Shown here one piece after another: positions 16,419 to 25,292 of a DNA stretch of 42,369 nt. Position 1 is the stretch's first letter. Each line of letters begins with the position of its first letter. This DNA comes from CAZQVA01 sp964596685 (GTDB lineage Bacteria; Chlamydiota; Chlamydiia; Chlamydiales; VFKH01), in NCBI GenBank assembly GCA_964596685.1, contig CAZQVA010000020.1, forward strand, positions 1 through 42,369. Direction: 5' to 3'. The position numbers and the translations under genes were made by a program. The notes beneath the pieces are model-generated. The model was not told the origin of the DNA and did no database searches. It was given only the letters and a program-made list of their open reading frames with translations.

Positions 16419-17392
16419 CGACAAGGAAGGCTTGAAAGAATAGTTTGAAGAGCATCCTCTTCACTAAGTATATCGAGATCAAGCCATGAAAGAGCCTGCT
16501 CTCTTTTAAACCAAGTGAGTTGCTTTTTAATTAGTCGACAGGAGTCCTGCTTAAAAGTGTTGATAAAGGTCAGATAATCATGTGTTGTTTGGGGACTGTC
16601 GAGATATTCTAACGCATGGCGGTAACCAATTGCATGGCTAGCAGAAGAATTGGAGCGCAAACCCTCTTGATCAAGTTGACGAACTTCTTCTAATAAACCT
16701 TCTTGCACCATCTGATCGCACCGTGTTTCAACCCGCTCGCGAAGAGTTGCTCGCGATCGAACCAAGGCCCATGCAAAGAAGGCATAGCAACTTCTCAATG
16801 TACGCTCTTTCCACTCAAAGCTGCTGACAGGGCGAGCTGTGATTTGAATGACTTCTAAAGCGCGTATGACTTTTTGTCTATCACGGCAAGTGATGGTGGC
16901 GGCGTAAGTAGGATCGAGATCTTTTAATTTTTGATAAAGAAGATCAATACCAAGAAGCTCTGCTTGACTTTCTAGTTTTTTACGCAGCGCAGGCTCACTT
17001 GGAGGGCCACTTGGAGGGCCGTAAAGAAATGTTTGTAGATAAAATCCAGAGCCTCCAACAACAATTGGGATCGCTTGGCGCGCATGAATTTTTTGAATGA
17101 TATCATCTGCATAACAGCAAAAATCAGTCACTGTTAGAGGATATTTAGGATCGACAATATCAATTAAGTGGTGAGGAATAGTTTGTCTTGCGCCATAGGG
17201 GATTTTTGCTGTTCCAATATCCATGCCGCGATAAAATTGTAAGGAATCAGCAGAAACGATTTCAGCTCGGGGCAAGCGCGCTGCTAGTGCGAGTGAGAGT
17301 GCTGTTTTGCCACTTGCTGTAGGTCCTGCAAGTACAATAACGGGCAAGGTTTTTTTAGGCGTTAGTTCCCATTCAAATTTTTCCTTTGACAT
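16415..17392 (-). CDS. miaA: tRNA dimethylallyltransferase
   Basis: 325 aa from ATG 17392 (a GTG at 17425 would add 11 residues; neither has a clear ribosome-binding site). It has the P-loop GPTASGKT, then SADSLQFYRGMDIGTAK, PHHLIDI, GGSGFYLQ, and RDRQKVIRALE, which define MiaA. The enzyme adds a dimethylallyl group to A37 of tRNAs that read codons starting with U. It is translationally coupled to the downstream PAP2 gene and lies 42 bp after the RsbV-like gene. Confidence 0.93.
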   Translation of the reverse strand: MSKEKFEWELTPKKTLPVIVLAGPTASGKTALSLALAARLPRAEIVSADSLQFYRGMDIGTAKIPYGARQTIPHHLIDIVDPKYPLTVTDFCCYADDIIQKIHARQAIPIVVGGSGFYLQTFLYGPPSGPPSEPALRKKLESQAELLGIDLLYQKLKDLDPTYAATITCRDRQKVIRALEVIQITARPVSSFEWKERTLRSCYAFFAWALVRSRATLRERVETRCDQMVQEGLLEEVRQLDQEGLRSNSSASHAIGYRHALEYLDSPQTTHDYLTFINTFKQDSCRLIKKQLTWFKREQALSWLDLDILSEEDALQTILSSLPCR

Positions 17393-17434
17393 GGAAAAGG
17401 CAAAAGGGAAATCGAGTGTCGTCACAAAATTACT

Positions 17435-17782
17435 TTAACTAGTTGCAATAGCAGTTGCAGCCTCTTCTACTGTGGCTGTAATATGAAAGAACTGATCGAA
17501 ACCCGCCATGCGAATAACGTCAGACATGTGTGGGTTGAGTCCAGCGAGAATGAGATGTCCATCATTCGCTTTCAGACGCTTAAGAGTTGCTAAAAGGACT
17601 CGTAAGCCACTGCTACTAATGTAGTCCATTTGGCCCATGTCAACAATAACCTTTTTAACCCCTTTGTCAAGGGTTTCGAAGATTGCTTTCTCTAGTTCGC
17701 CAGAGGTCGTCGTGTCGACACGACCGATGACTTTGACTGTTGTTATGTCACCAGTCTCAGTTGTTGTTTGTTGTACTTCCAT
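17435..17782 (-). CDS. Anti-sigma factor antagonist, STAS domain (RsbV/SpoIIAA-like)
   Basis: 115 aa single STAS domain. DYISSSGLRVLLATL carries the serine that RsbW-type kinases phosphorylate, and LAGLNPHMSDVIRMAGFD is the conserved C-terminal helix region. In Chlamydia RsbV paralogues act in a partner-switching pathway controlling an RsbW anti-sigma factor. No rsbW or sigma gene is in the window. It probably shares a transcript with miaA and the PAP2 gene. Confidence 0.9.
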   Translation of the reverse strand: MEVQQTTTETGDITTVKVIGRVDTTTSGELEKAIFETLDKGVKKVIVDMGQMDYISSSGLRVLLATLKRLKANDGHLILAGLNPHMSDVIRMAGFDQFFHITATVEEAATAIATS

Positions 17783-17846
17783 AGTAAATATGAGTGTAAT
17801 CGATGGTGGGGGGTGTCGTCAATAGACTTTTTTCGAAATGCGCTTT

Positions 17847-17877
17847 CCTGGACTTTAGATTTTGTCTAAAGTCCAGG
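17847..17877. repeat. 13-bp-arm hairpin, copy of a dispersed motif
   Basis: CCTGGACTTTAGA and TCTAAAGTCCAGG are exact arms around TTTTG. A 21-mer from it (17856-17876) recurs exactly at 31903-31923. It lies between the Myb/SANT-like gene stop and the RsbV-like gene and could act as a terminator, though no T-run follows on either strand. Confidence 0.6.
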
Positions 17878-17903
17878 CTTTCGCCGTGAGTTCGATGAAA
17901 AAA

Positions 17904-18806
17904 TCAGACCTTGATTGCCTTGATATATGCAGCTTTCATCTGGCCTCCGTTCATGAAATAACCACTTTCCATAAAAAAATCACGTGAGGCGTTCAGCCAT
18001 GAGACTTCTTTGCGTTCTTCCACATATTTCTTAAGCCAATCGCTGAGTAGATCGGGTGGAGTTGGTGATTGTTTTAAAATGGCAATAGGAAGCGTGTGGT
18101 TAATAAATCTATGCTTAAGTTGTGTTTTTTTTTTCGCTGGATCGGAAAAATCACTTTTTTTAACGCGGCTCCAGGGGATTTGCCCATTCCAAGGCCATTC
18201 GGGATCATTGTCTCTAATGGAAGTCTTGATTTGTTCCTTTAAATTACGAAAAAGAAAGGGCGCTTCTCTTTTGAGTGCTCGCAAAAGTCGACAATCATCC
18301 TCATCAGACCATCTGGCTATTAATGACACAGAGGGAGGTTTTCTCGAGGATTTAATAAAAGCGCGCACCTTTTTTTGGATCGATTCAGGAGAATAAAATC
18401 CCTTGGTAATCTGCCATAATTCTTTGATGGCTATGCTTGTAAGTTCATTTGTAGAACGGCGCAGAGGTAATTTTGCAAAGATCTTCTTAAGTGTACTTTC
18501 GTCTGTTTTTTTCGGAGGGAATAGAGAAGGGAGGTAGGTATTTAGGAAATAATGATGGGCTAGTATTGTGATGCCAGAGCGGGAGCGATCCTCTGGATGC
18601 ATGGCGTCAAGATAGCTCGTTTTCCAGTTTTTGCTGAGGTGTAAAGGCGCAGCTTCCCATGGAAAGAGGGAGGGGCTCTTTTTAAGCGCCTCATCTAAAC
18701 ATACTGCAGGGTTCGTTCTAAACTCGTAAGGGAGGTGATTTGGAAAATTATCGTAAAAATGTTGTGGATGAGTAAATGTTAATGTTTTGAGGGCAGGTCG
18801 AGGCAT
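17904..18806 (-). CDS. Hypothetical protein with a possible Myb/SANT-like domain
   Basis: 300 aa, basic, soluble, no TM or signal peptide. I do not recognise the whole protein. Residues about 165-240 read RWSDEDDCRLLRAL, then after an insertion IPWSRV and KKKTQLKHRFINHTLP. The order Trp-acidic cluster-LL, second Trp, then Q-x-x-x-R-F-x-N-H-x-x-P recalls Myb/SANT repeats (WTxEED..., W..., QCRxRWxNHLxP). The spacer between the first and second Trp is longer than normal, so this is a suggestion only. If right, it would be a eukaryote-like DNA- or histone-binding protein and an effector candidate. Start ATG 18806 has no good ribosome-binding site. It diverges from the L,D-transpeptidase gene. Confidence 0.6.
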   Translation of the reverse strand: MPRPALKTLTFTHPQHFYDNFPNHLPYEFRTNPAVCLDEALKKSPSLFPWEAAPLHLSKNWKTSYLDAMHPEDRSRSGITILAHHYFLNTYLPSLFPPKKTDESTLKKIFAKLPLRRSTNELTSIAIKELWQITKGFYSPESIQKKVRAFIKSSRKPPSVSLIARWSDEDDCRLLRALKREAPFLFRNLKEQIKTSIRDNDPEWPWNGQIPWSRVKKSDFSDPAKKKTQLKHRFINHTLPIAILKQSPTPPDLLSDWLKKYVEERKEVSWLNASRDFFMESGYFMNGGQMKAAYIKAIKV

Positions 18807-18904
18807 GGTGGATTTTACTTCGGAGTTTAGACATGAATTCGAGTTTAAAATAAGGTTTAATTTGAGGGAAAGGAATTTGACCTTTCTTGCATCGATGTAG
18901 AAAA

Positions 18905-19909
18905 ATGTGGAAAAAAAGCATCCATGTGGCTGAAAATGGTGGAGTGTTGAAGTGGATCCTTATTTTTCTAATTGCCGTCAGCGCTCTTTTGGGCTTGTCT
19001 TGGTGGAAAAAATCGCACAAAGAACCCCAAAGCGGAGCAGAAGTACAAGCTGAAAGATTCTTGGCTCAGGAGACGAAAGTGCCTGAACCAGAGAAGTCGC
19101 CTCCTGCTGCTTCTAAGCCACCCCTAAAATCGGCTCCAATTCCATCTGTCGACCGTATCGATGAACTCTTTAATACTGGGCTGCCAAAGTTAGATCAGAT
19201 TGTTCAGACTATAGCTTATACAAAGACTGTTGATTGGCAGCGAGGGAAAGCTGCTTGGCTTGGTGACTACGCTAACCACTATGCAACTTCTAAACATTTT
19301 ATTGCGCGTAGCCTCAATAAAAAAGCGGACTACTTAAAGCAAGATGTCAAGGAAGGGGATCGATTTAATGTTTATCGCAAGGATAAAAAAATCGCTTTCC
19401 ATATGGTTGTTGCGCTTGATCAGTGTAAAATGTTGCTTTATTGTATCGATCTAAGCGCGAATGAAAGAATCCTTTTAAAAACTTATAATGTTGGAGTGGG
19501 TCGAAGGGATCCAAAGAGCTTATCGGGCTCTTTGACGCCACTTGGAACCTATTCTCTTGGCAAAAAGGTCACCATCTATCAACCGGGCACCCTTGGTGTA
19601 TTTCAAGGTAAAGATATCGAAATGATTCGTGTCTTTGGTACACGCTGGATCCCTTTTGATAAAGAAATTAAAAATTGCACAGCTGTAGCTAAAGGATTAG
19701 GCGTTCATGGTTCTCCGTGGAAAGCTGATCCCAAGACAGGACAGCTCGTTGAAGATTCTTCTTCCATTGGAACATTTTCCAGTGATGGATGCATTCGACT
19801 CACCACCCGGGATGTCGAAGAAATTTATGCCATTACAATCACTCAGCCATCATATGTGGAAATTGTTGCCACATTTGCTGATTGTCAACTGCCAGGAAAG
19901 GAAAAATGA
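18905..19909 (+). CDS. L,D-transpeptidase (YkuD/ErfK family), membrane anchored
   Basis: 334 aa from ATG 18905 (TTG 18887 is an alternative). A TM anchor at about 15-33 is followed by a Pro/Lys-rich linker. Residues about 145-175 (LNKKADYLKQDVKEGDRFNVY) may be a substrate-binding module. The YkuD domain then carries GTYSLGKK, LGVHGSPWKA (His 268) and FSSDGCIRL with catalytic Cys 296 (the usual SHGCIRL with Asp for His). These enzymes make 3-3 peptidoglycan cross-links or attach proteins to the wall. The stop overlaps accA as ATGA, so the two are coupled. It implies cross-linked peptidoglycan, known in some environmental chlamydiae. Confidence 0.88.
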   Translation: MWKKSIHVAENGGVLKWILIFLIAVSALLGLSWWKKSHKEPQSGAEVQAERFLAQETKVPEPEKSPPAASKPPLKSAPIPSVDRIDELFNTGLPKLDQIVQTIAYTKTVDWQRGKAAWLGDYANHYATSKHFIARSLNKKADYLKQDVKEGDRFNVYRKDKKIAFHMVVALDQCKMLLYCIDLSANERILLKTYNVGVGRRDPKSLSGSLTPLGTYSLGKKVTIYQPGTLGVFQGKDIEMIRVFGTRWIPFDKEIKNCTAVAKGLGVHGSPWKADPKTGQLVEDSSSIGTFSSDGCIRLTTRDVEEIYAITITQPSYVEIVATFADCQLPGKEK

Positions 19910-20871
19910 AGCCATCACGTGACTTATTACCTCATGAAAAGCAAATTTTAGAGTATGAGCAAACGATTCACCAACTTAAGACTCAAAATGCAGCCAATGG
20001 GCTGATGTCTCGTGAAGAGGTGCAGAACCTAGAAGAGAAAGTCGCGGCACTTAAGCAGAAAGTTTATAGTCAATTATCTCCATGGGAACGCGTTCAAATT
20101 TGTCGTCATAGTAAGCGCCCTCATTCCATGGATTATATAAAAGCGCTCGTTTCTGATTTTATCCCTCTTCATGGTGATCGTTATTTCGCCGAAGATCGTG
20201 CGATTGTCGGTGGAATTGGGCGTATTGGAGCGATGCACTGCGTCGTGATTGGCCAGGAAAAAGGTGCTGATACTACTGATAGGGTGCGTCGCAATTTCGG
20301 TATGCCCCATCCCGAGGGATTCAGGAAAGCATTGCGCTTGATGCGTTTAGCTGAAAAATTTAATTTGCCTGTTGTATCTTTCATTGATACGGCCGGTGCC
20401 TATCCTGGTTTAACAGCTGAGGAGCGTGGACAAGCGTGGGCAATTGCTGAAAACCTCAAAGCCATGGCCCGTCTCAATACCATTATGTTGGTTGCGATTA
20501 TTGGAGAAGCCTCTTCTGGAGGGGCTTTAGCGATGGCTATGGGAGATTCTATAGGCATTCTAGAGCATGCATATTATTCTGTAATTAGTCCAGAAGGGTG
20601 TGCGTCCATTTTATGGAAGGACTCAAGTAAGCAACAACAGGCTGCAGCAACATTAAAAATGATGCCAGAGAATGTTTTAGAATTAAACATTGTTGATGAG
20701 ATTATTCCAGAGCCTCTTGGTGGAGCTCATGTTGCTCCTGAACAGGTGTTTGCAGGAATGCGTCACTTTTTATTGTCCCAGTGGGAGTCACTGAAAGAAA
20801 TGCCCCTTGGATTATTGCTAGAGCGACGTTACTTAAAGTTCCGACGCATTGGCCAATTTATTGTTGAGTAG
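19906..20871 (+). CDS. accA: Acetyl-CoA carboxylase carboxyltransferase subunit alpha
   Basis: 321 aa from ATG 19906, with AGGAAAGGAA just upstream; an in-frame start at 19882 lies inside the previous gene. The N-terminal helical zone (LEEKVAALKQKV) precedes HSKRPHSMDYI, LHGDRYFAEDRAIVGGIGRIG, FIDTAGAYPGLTAEERGQAWAIAENL and GEASSGGALAMAMGD, all AccA hallmarks. With AccD it transfers the carboxyl from biotin to acetyl-CoA, the first step of fatty acid synthesis. It overlaps the L,D-transpeptidase gene and is followed after 3 bp by the ABC transporter gene. Confidence 0.95.
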   Translation: MKPSRDLLPHEKQILEYEQTIHQLKTQNAANGLMSREEVQNLEEKVAALKQKVYSQLSPWERVQICRHSKRPHSMDYIKALVSDFIPLHGDRYFAEDRAIVGGIGRIGAMHCVVIGQEKGADTTDRVRRNFGMPHPEGFRKALRLMRLAEKFNLPVVSFIDTAGAYPGLTAEERGQAWAIAENLKAMARLNTIMLVAIIGEASSGGALAMAMGDSIGILEHAYYSVISPEGCASILWKDSSKQQQAAATLKMMPENVLELNIVDEIIPEPLGGAHVAPEQVFAGMRHFLLSQWESLKEMPLGLLLERRYLKFRRIGQFIVE

Positions 20872-20874
20872 GGA

Positions 20875-22794
20875 ATGCGTCTATTATTACGAACAGCCCT
20901 GCAAAATAGGCGCCACTATATCCTGATTGTATTTACTGTCATCTCCATGTTTGCAATGACGATCTCGTCACAGATGGAAATGTTAGCATTAGGCCTATTG
21001 ACAGAATCAAGTGCTGATTTCTTCTCCCTGTTTGCTCCAAAGAAAGAGGGGATCCTTGTCCCTGAGGATCGCGTCACTTTGCAACAAGTGGAAGCTAGGT
21101 GGGATGATATTGATTCAAATCATCGCGGTTACATTTCTAAAAAAGATGCCAACGCCTATTTAGCGCGCAATGGGCAGCATAATCTATTAGCAAATGCGAT
21201 CTACTACTTGGAACAACATCTACATTTGACCAATCGCTTTGCTCTTCTTGTGATTCTTTTGATTGTCATAGCCGTCTTCAAGGCCTTTGCGCTTTTTGGC
21301 AGTAAGTATTTTACGCAGCTCGTGTCCATTCGCGTGAGTAGGGACTTGAGACAAAGTTATTTTGAACATATCCAAAAATTGCCAATGACATTTTATCATC
21401 AGCACAATATTGGAGCTCTCTCTTCTAGAGCCGTTGTCGATGCAAGTGCAGTTGCAAGCGCGATTAATACAGCCCTTATTCATTACTTACAAACGCCCTT
21501 CATGCTGATATCGACAGCTCTACTCTGTTTTTATATTTCTCCGGTCTTATCGGGGATTATTTTTATCGGCTTACCTGTGATTATTTTCCCGATTGTACGC
21601 GTTGCGCAAAAGATTAAGAAAGTTTCGCGCAGTATTCAAAGAAATCAAGAGGGATTCACCTCAGTTCTGATTGATTTCTTATCAGGGATTCAGACGATTA
21701 AACTTTTTTCAATGCAGAAATTTGCATTAGAAAAATATAAGTCGCAAAATGATCAAATGGCACGCCTCGAGGAGCGCACCAATCGTTACAACTGCCTTAT
21801 TCGCCCCATTTTACATACCTTGGGTGGTTTGTTTCTTGCCGCTGTCATGCTTTATGGTGTTTATGTCCTGCAGATGAGTATTTCTAGTTTGATTGTCTTT
21901 GCCGGACTGCTTTTTCAGTTTTATGAGCCAATTAAAAAATTTAGCGAAGAGAATTATCAAATTCAACGTGGTGTAGTAGCAGCTGAAAGGATGTTTGAAG
22001 TGCTGCACCACCCAGAAGAAGCGGCTCAGAAAGATAAATCTCAAGCTTTGATCGAATTTGATGGGCAGTTTAATTCACTCGAATTTAAAGATGTCTGGTT
22101 TCGCTATGACCGCGATTGGGTTTTAAAAGGCCTGTCTTTTAGCGTGACCAAAGGGCAGATGTTGGCAATAGTTGGTCCAACGGGTTCGGGAAAATCAACC
22201 ATTGCTCAGCTCATTCCTCGTTTATTTGACATTGAGCGTGGGCAGATCCTCCTCAATGGTCGTCCGCTCCATGAATATACACTCGAATCTTTGCGTCGTT
22301 ACATTTCTTTTGTTGCACAGCGCCCCTTTATCTTTCTCTCTTCCATCGAAGAGAATATTGCAGTGGGCTTGGACGTAACCCATGAACACGTTGAGCAGGC
22401 CGCTAAGCAGGCGCATGCGGCAGAATTTATTGAGCAATTGCCCCTAAAATATGAAACGCTCCTCTCTGAATCGGGTAAAAACCTTTCAGGTGGACAACAG
22501 CAACGTGTAACGATTGCACGCGCTTTAGTGAAAGATGCCCCCTTGCTCATCATGGATGAAGCAACTGCCTCCTTGGACGCCTTGAGTGAAAGACGCATTA
22601 AAGAAACGATGCTAGAGCAACAAGGCAAAATCACACAAATCATTATTGCTCATCGATTTTCTACCATTGAAAATGCTGATCAAATTCTTTTCCTTGATCA
22701 GGGGGAAAAGGTTGCTCAGGGAACATTAAAAGAGCTACAAATTAGCTGCCCCGCCTTTGCAAGGATGTGGGATCTCATGCGTTTATCCGAATAA
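20875..22794 (+). CDS. MsbA-like ABC exporter with an EF-hand-like insert
   Basis: 639 aa half-transporter: TM domain about 15-330, nucleotide-binding domain about 380-635. The NBD has Walker A GPTGSGKS, the Q-loop in FVAQRPF, the signature LSGGQQQR, Walker B LLIMDEAT and the His switch IIAHRF. TM1 and TM2 are separated by an unusually long outward loop (about 45-115) containing DDIDSNHRGYISKKDANAYL. Its 12-residue stretch DSNHRGYISKKD fits an EF-hand loop (D1, N3, G6, I8, D12). The accA-msbA pairing and the waaA neighbour suggest lipid A export. The start is 3 bp after the accA stop. Confidence 0.88.
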   Translation: MRLLLRTALQNRRHYILIVFTVISMFAMTISSQMEMLALGLLTESSADFFSLFAPKKEGILVPEDRVTLQQVEARWDDIDSNHRGYISKKDANAYLARNGQHNLLANAIYYLEQHLHLTNRFALLVILLIVIAVFKAFALFGSKYFTQLVSIRVSRDLRQSYFEHIQKLPMTFYHQHNIGALSSRAVVDASAVASAINTALIHYLQTPFMLISTALLCFYISPVLSGIIFIGLPVIIFPIVRVAQKIKKVSRSIQRNQEGFTSVLIDFLSGIQTIKLFSMQKFALEKYKSQNDQMARLEERTNRYNCLIRPILHTLGGLFLAAVMLYGVYVLQMSISSLIVFAGLLFQFYEPIKKFSEENYQIQRGVVAAERMFEVLHHPEEAAQKDKSQALIEFDGQFNSLEFKDVWFRYDRDWVLKGLSFSVTKGQMLAIVGPTGSGKSTIAQLIPRLFDIERGQILLNGRPLHEYTLESLRRYISFVAQRPFIFLSSIEENIAVGLDVTHEHVEQAAKQAHAAEFIEQLPLKYETLLSESGKNLSGGQQQRVTIARALVKDAPLLIMDEATASLDALSERRIKETMLEQQGKITQIIIAHRFSTIENADQILFLDQGEKVAQGTLKELQISCPAFARMWDLMRLSE

Positions 22795-22810
22795 CATTGA
22801 AAAAGACATT

Positions 22811-25291
22811 ATGACAAAGCAGCGATACGACCACCATTTTGTAGAAAAAAAATGGCAACGTTTTTGGAAAGAGAATAAGACCTTTGAAGCTCATCTTGAT
22901 AAGACAAAGCCCAAGTATTATGTTCTAGATATGTTTCCCTACCCCTCTGGAGCAGGGCTTCACGTGGGCCATGTTGTTGGCTATACAGCAACAGATATCA
23001 TGGCGCGTTACAAGAGGCACAAAGGGTTTAATGTGCTGCATCCAATGGGTTGGGATAGCTTTGGCTTGCCTGCAGAGCAATATGCTGTGCGTACAGGTAC
23101 TCATCCCGCTATTACCACGAAACATAATATTGATACCTACCGCACGCAATTACAGTCCCTTGGATTTAGCTATGACTGGTCGCGCGAAATTGCAACTAGT
23201 GACCCCGATTATTATAAATGGACGCAGTGGATATTTACCCTCCTTTATGAAAAAGGGCTTGCTTACGAAGCTGAGATGTTGGTGAACTATTGTCCTGCAC
23301 TTGGAACGGCACTTTCTAATGAAGAGATTGAAAATGGTCGTGCTAAGGAAGGGGGCCATCTTATTGAAAGGCGCCCATTAAAGCAGTGGATATTAAAGAT
23401 CACCGCCTACGCAGACCGCTTGCTTGAAGATCTTAATCAGTTGGATTGGCCAGAGGGATTAAAACGTTTGCAGCGCAATTGGATTGGCAAGAGCGAGGGA
23501 GCGCTGATCGATTTTGCCTTAAAAGGCCATTTTGATAAAGTGCAGGTCTTTACGACTTGTCCCGAAACGCTTTTTGGCGTTTCTTATTTAGTGTTGGCCC
23601 CTGAGCATCCTTTAGTCAATCAAATCACCATTGATTCACACAAAGATGTTGTCAAAGCTTATCAGCAAGCAACAGCGAGTAAGAGTGATCTAGAGCGTAC
23701 TGAGCTTTGCAAAGAGAAGAGTGGTGTCTTTACTGGCGCTTATGTTTATCACCCCGTGACAGAGGAATTACTACCCGTTTGGATTGCAGACTACGTTTTA
23801 GGGCATTACGCTTGTGGCGCAGTCATGGGCGTGCCAGCACATGATGAACGCGACGAAGAATTTGCAACGCGGTTTTCTCTTCCCATTCGTCCTGTAATAG
23901 AGAATGACAGATGCTTGCATAGCGCTCATGGGGATCTTTCACTGAATGGTTTGTCCATTCAGGAAGGCAAGAAAGCTGTCTGTAACTGGTTGGAAAAGCA
24001 TCATAAAGGAAAGTTGCATATCTCTTATAAATTGCGCGATTGGCTCTTTTCTCGGCAGCGCTATTGGGGTGAACCCTTTCCTATTCTGCATTTTGAAGAT
24101 GGGACGAAACGTATATTGGCTCTTGATGAATTGCCCCTTTGCCCTCCTCAAGTTGAAGATTATCGGCCTTCTTCTGATGGACAAAGTCCATTAGCAAAGG
24201 TGCGTCAGTGGGTAGAGCTTTTTGATGAGAAGACTAACAAACGCGCTTTTCGTGAAACTAATACCATGCCACAATGGGCAGGGTCGTGCTGGTATTATTT
24301 GCGCTTTTGCGATCCTAAAAATAATCAGGCTGCATGGAGTTTAGAGGCTGAGAATTATTGGATGCCTGTTGACCTTTATGTGGGTGGCGCGGAACATGCG
24401 GTTCTACACCTACTTTATGCGCGTTTTTGGCATAAAGTGCTTTTTGATTTAAAGCTCGTATCGACATGTGAGCCTTTTGCAGCACTACGCAATCAGGGGA
24501 TGGTAACTTCTCGCTCATTTCAGAATGAATTTGGTGCCTATGTTCCTTTAGAAGATGTGGTAGAAGAAGGCGATCAATGGCGTCATAAAGAAACGGGTGC
24601 TCTTTTGCGCTCTCAAATTGAAAAGATGTCAAAGTCTAAGCTCAATGGGATGACTCCAGATGAGATGGTTGATCAGTATGGCGCCGATGCTCTGCGCATC
24701 TATGAGATGTTTATGGGGCCTATTGAAAAAGAAAAGATTTGGAACACTGAGGCCGTACAGGGTGCATGGCGTTTCTTGAATCGCTTCTGGGAGCTTGTTG
24801 ATGAAGCGCGTTTTAATGAAGAGGCTCCTAGTGAAGCAGCTTTTAGAGCGGTGCATCGCCTTGTACATCAGGCTACTGAGGAAATTGAAGCCCTGCGTTT
24901 TAATACGGCGATTTCTAAAATGATGGAATTCGTCAATGCGATGACACCCATCGCTCATTACCCGAAAAAAGTAATGGAAATGGCTGTGTTAGTACTCTCT
25001 CCATTTGCCCCTCATATTGCTGAAGAGATGTGGAAGCAGCTTGGGCACACAGAGAGCTTAGCGTTTGTTGCTTTTCCTATTGCTGATTCAAAGTGGTTGG
25101 CAGAGGATACGATTACCTATCCTGTACAAGTGAATGGTAAGCTTCGCACAACGATTACAGTCCAAAAAGGAACTTCAAAAGAGCAGGTGCTCGCATTAGC
25201 TGAGCGTGAACCAATTATTGAAAAATATTTGGCAACACCTATCAAAAAGGTAGTTTTTGTGCCGGATAAATTGGTGAATTTTGTTATTTAA
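22811..25291 (+). CDS. leuS: Leucyl-tRNA synthetase
   Basis: 826 aa from ATG 22811, 16 bp after the ABC transporter stop; an upstream in-frame start at 22757 would overlap that gene. HIGH-type motif in PYPSGAGLHVGHVVGY, CP1 editing domain with TTCPETLFGVSYLVLAPEHPLV (split here) and CGAVMGVPAHDERDEEFA, the WYYLRFCDP region, and KMSKSKLNG. The C-terminal anticodon-binding and small beta domains are present, so the enzyme is full length. Charges tRNA-Leu. The order leuS-waaA is also what I recall for Chlamydia. Confidence 0.97.
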   Translation: MTKQRYDHHFVEKKWQRFWKENKTFEAHLDKTKPKYYVLDMFPYPSGAGLHVGHVVGYTATDIMARYKRHKGFNVLHPMGWDSFGLPAEQYAVRTGTHPAITTKHNIDTYRTQLQSLGFSYDWSREIATSDPDYYKWTQWIFTLLYEKGLAYEAEMLVNYCPALGTALSNEEIENGRAKEGGHLIERRPLKQWILKITAYADRLLEDLNQLDWPEGLKRLQRNWIGKSEGALIDFALKGHFDKVQVFTTCPETLFGVSYLVLAPEHPLVNQITIDSHKDVVKAYQQATASKSDLERTELCKEKSGVFTGAYVYHPVTEELLPVWIADYVLGHYACGAVMGVPAHDERDEEFATRFSLPIRPVIENDRCLHSAHGDLSLNGLSIQEGKKAVCNWLEKHHKGKLHISYKLRDWLFSRQRYWGEPFPILHFEDGTKRILALDELPLCPPQVEDYRPSSDGQSPLAKVRQWVELFDEKTNKRAFRETNTMPQWAGSCWYYLRFCDPKNNQAAWSLEAENYWMPVDLYVGGAEHAVLHLLYARFWHKVLFDLKLVSTCEPFAALRNQGMVTSRSFQNEFGAYVPLEDVVEEGDQWRHKETGALLRSQIEKMSKSKLNGMTPDEMVDQYGADALRIYEMFMGPIEKEKIWNTEAVQGAWRFLNRFWELVDEARFNEEAPSEAAFRAVHRLVHQATEEIEALRFNTAISKMMEFVNAMTPIAHYPKKVMEMAVLVLSPFAPHIAEEMWKQLGHTESLAFVAFPIADSKWLAEDTITYPVQVNGKLRTTITVQKGTSKEQVLALAEREPIIEKYLATPIKKVVFVPDKLVNFVI

Positions 25292-25292
25292 G

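Noticed and set aside
18010..18396. 128-aa plus-strand ORF
   Set aside because: Antisense to the Myb/SANT-like gene, Ser/Cys-rich, with no initiation signals.
22299..22643. 114-aa minus-strand ORF
   Set aside because: Antisense shadow of the ABC transporter nucleotide-binding domain.
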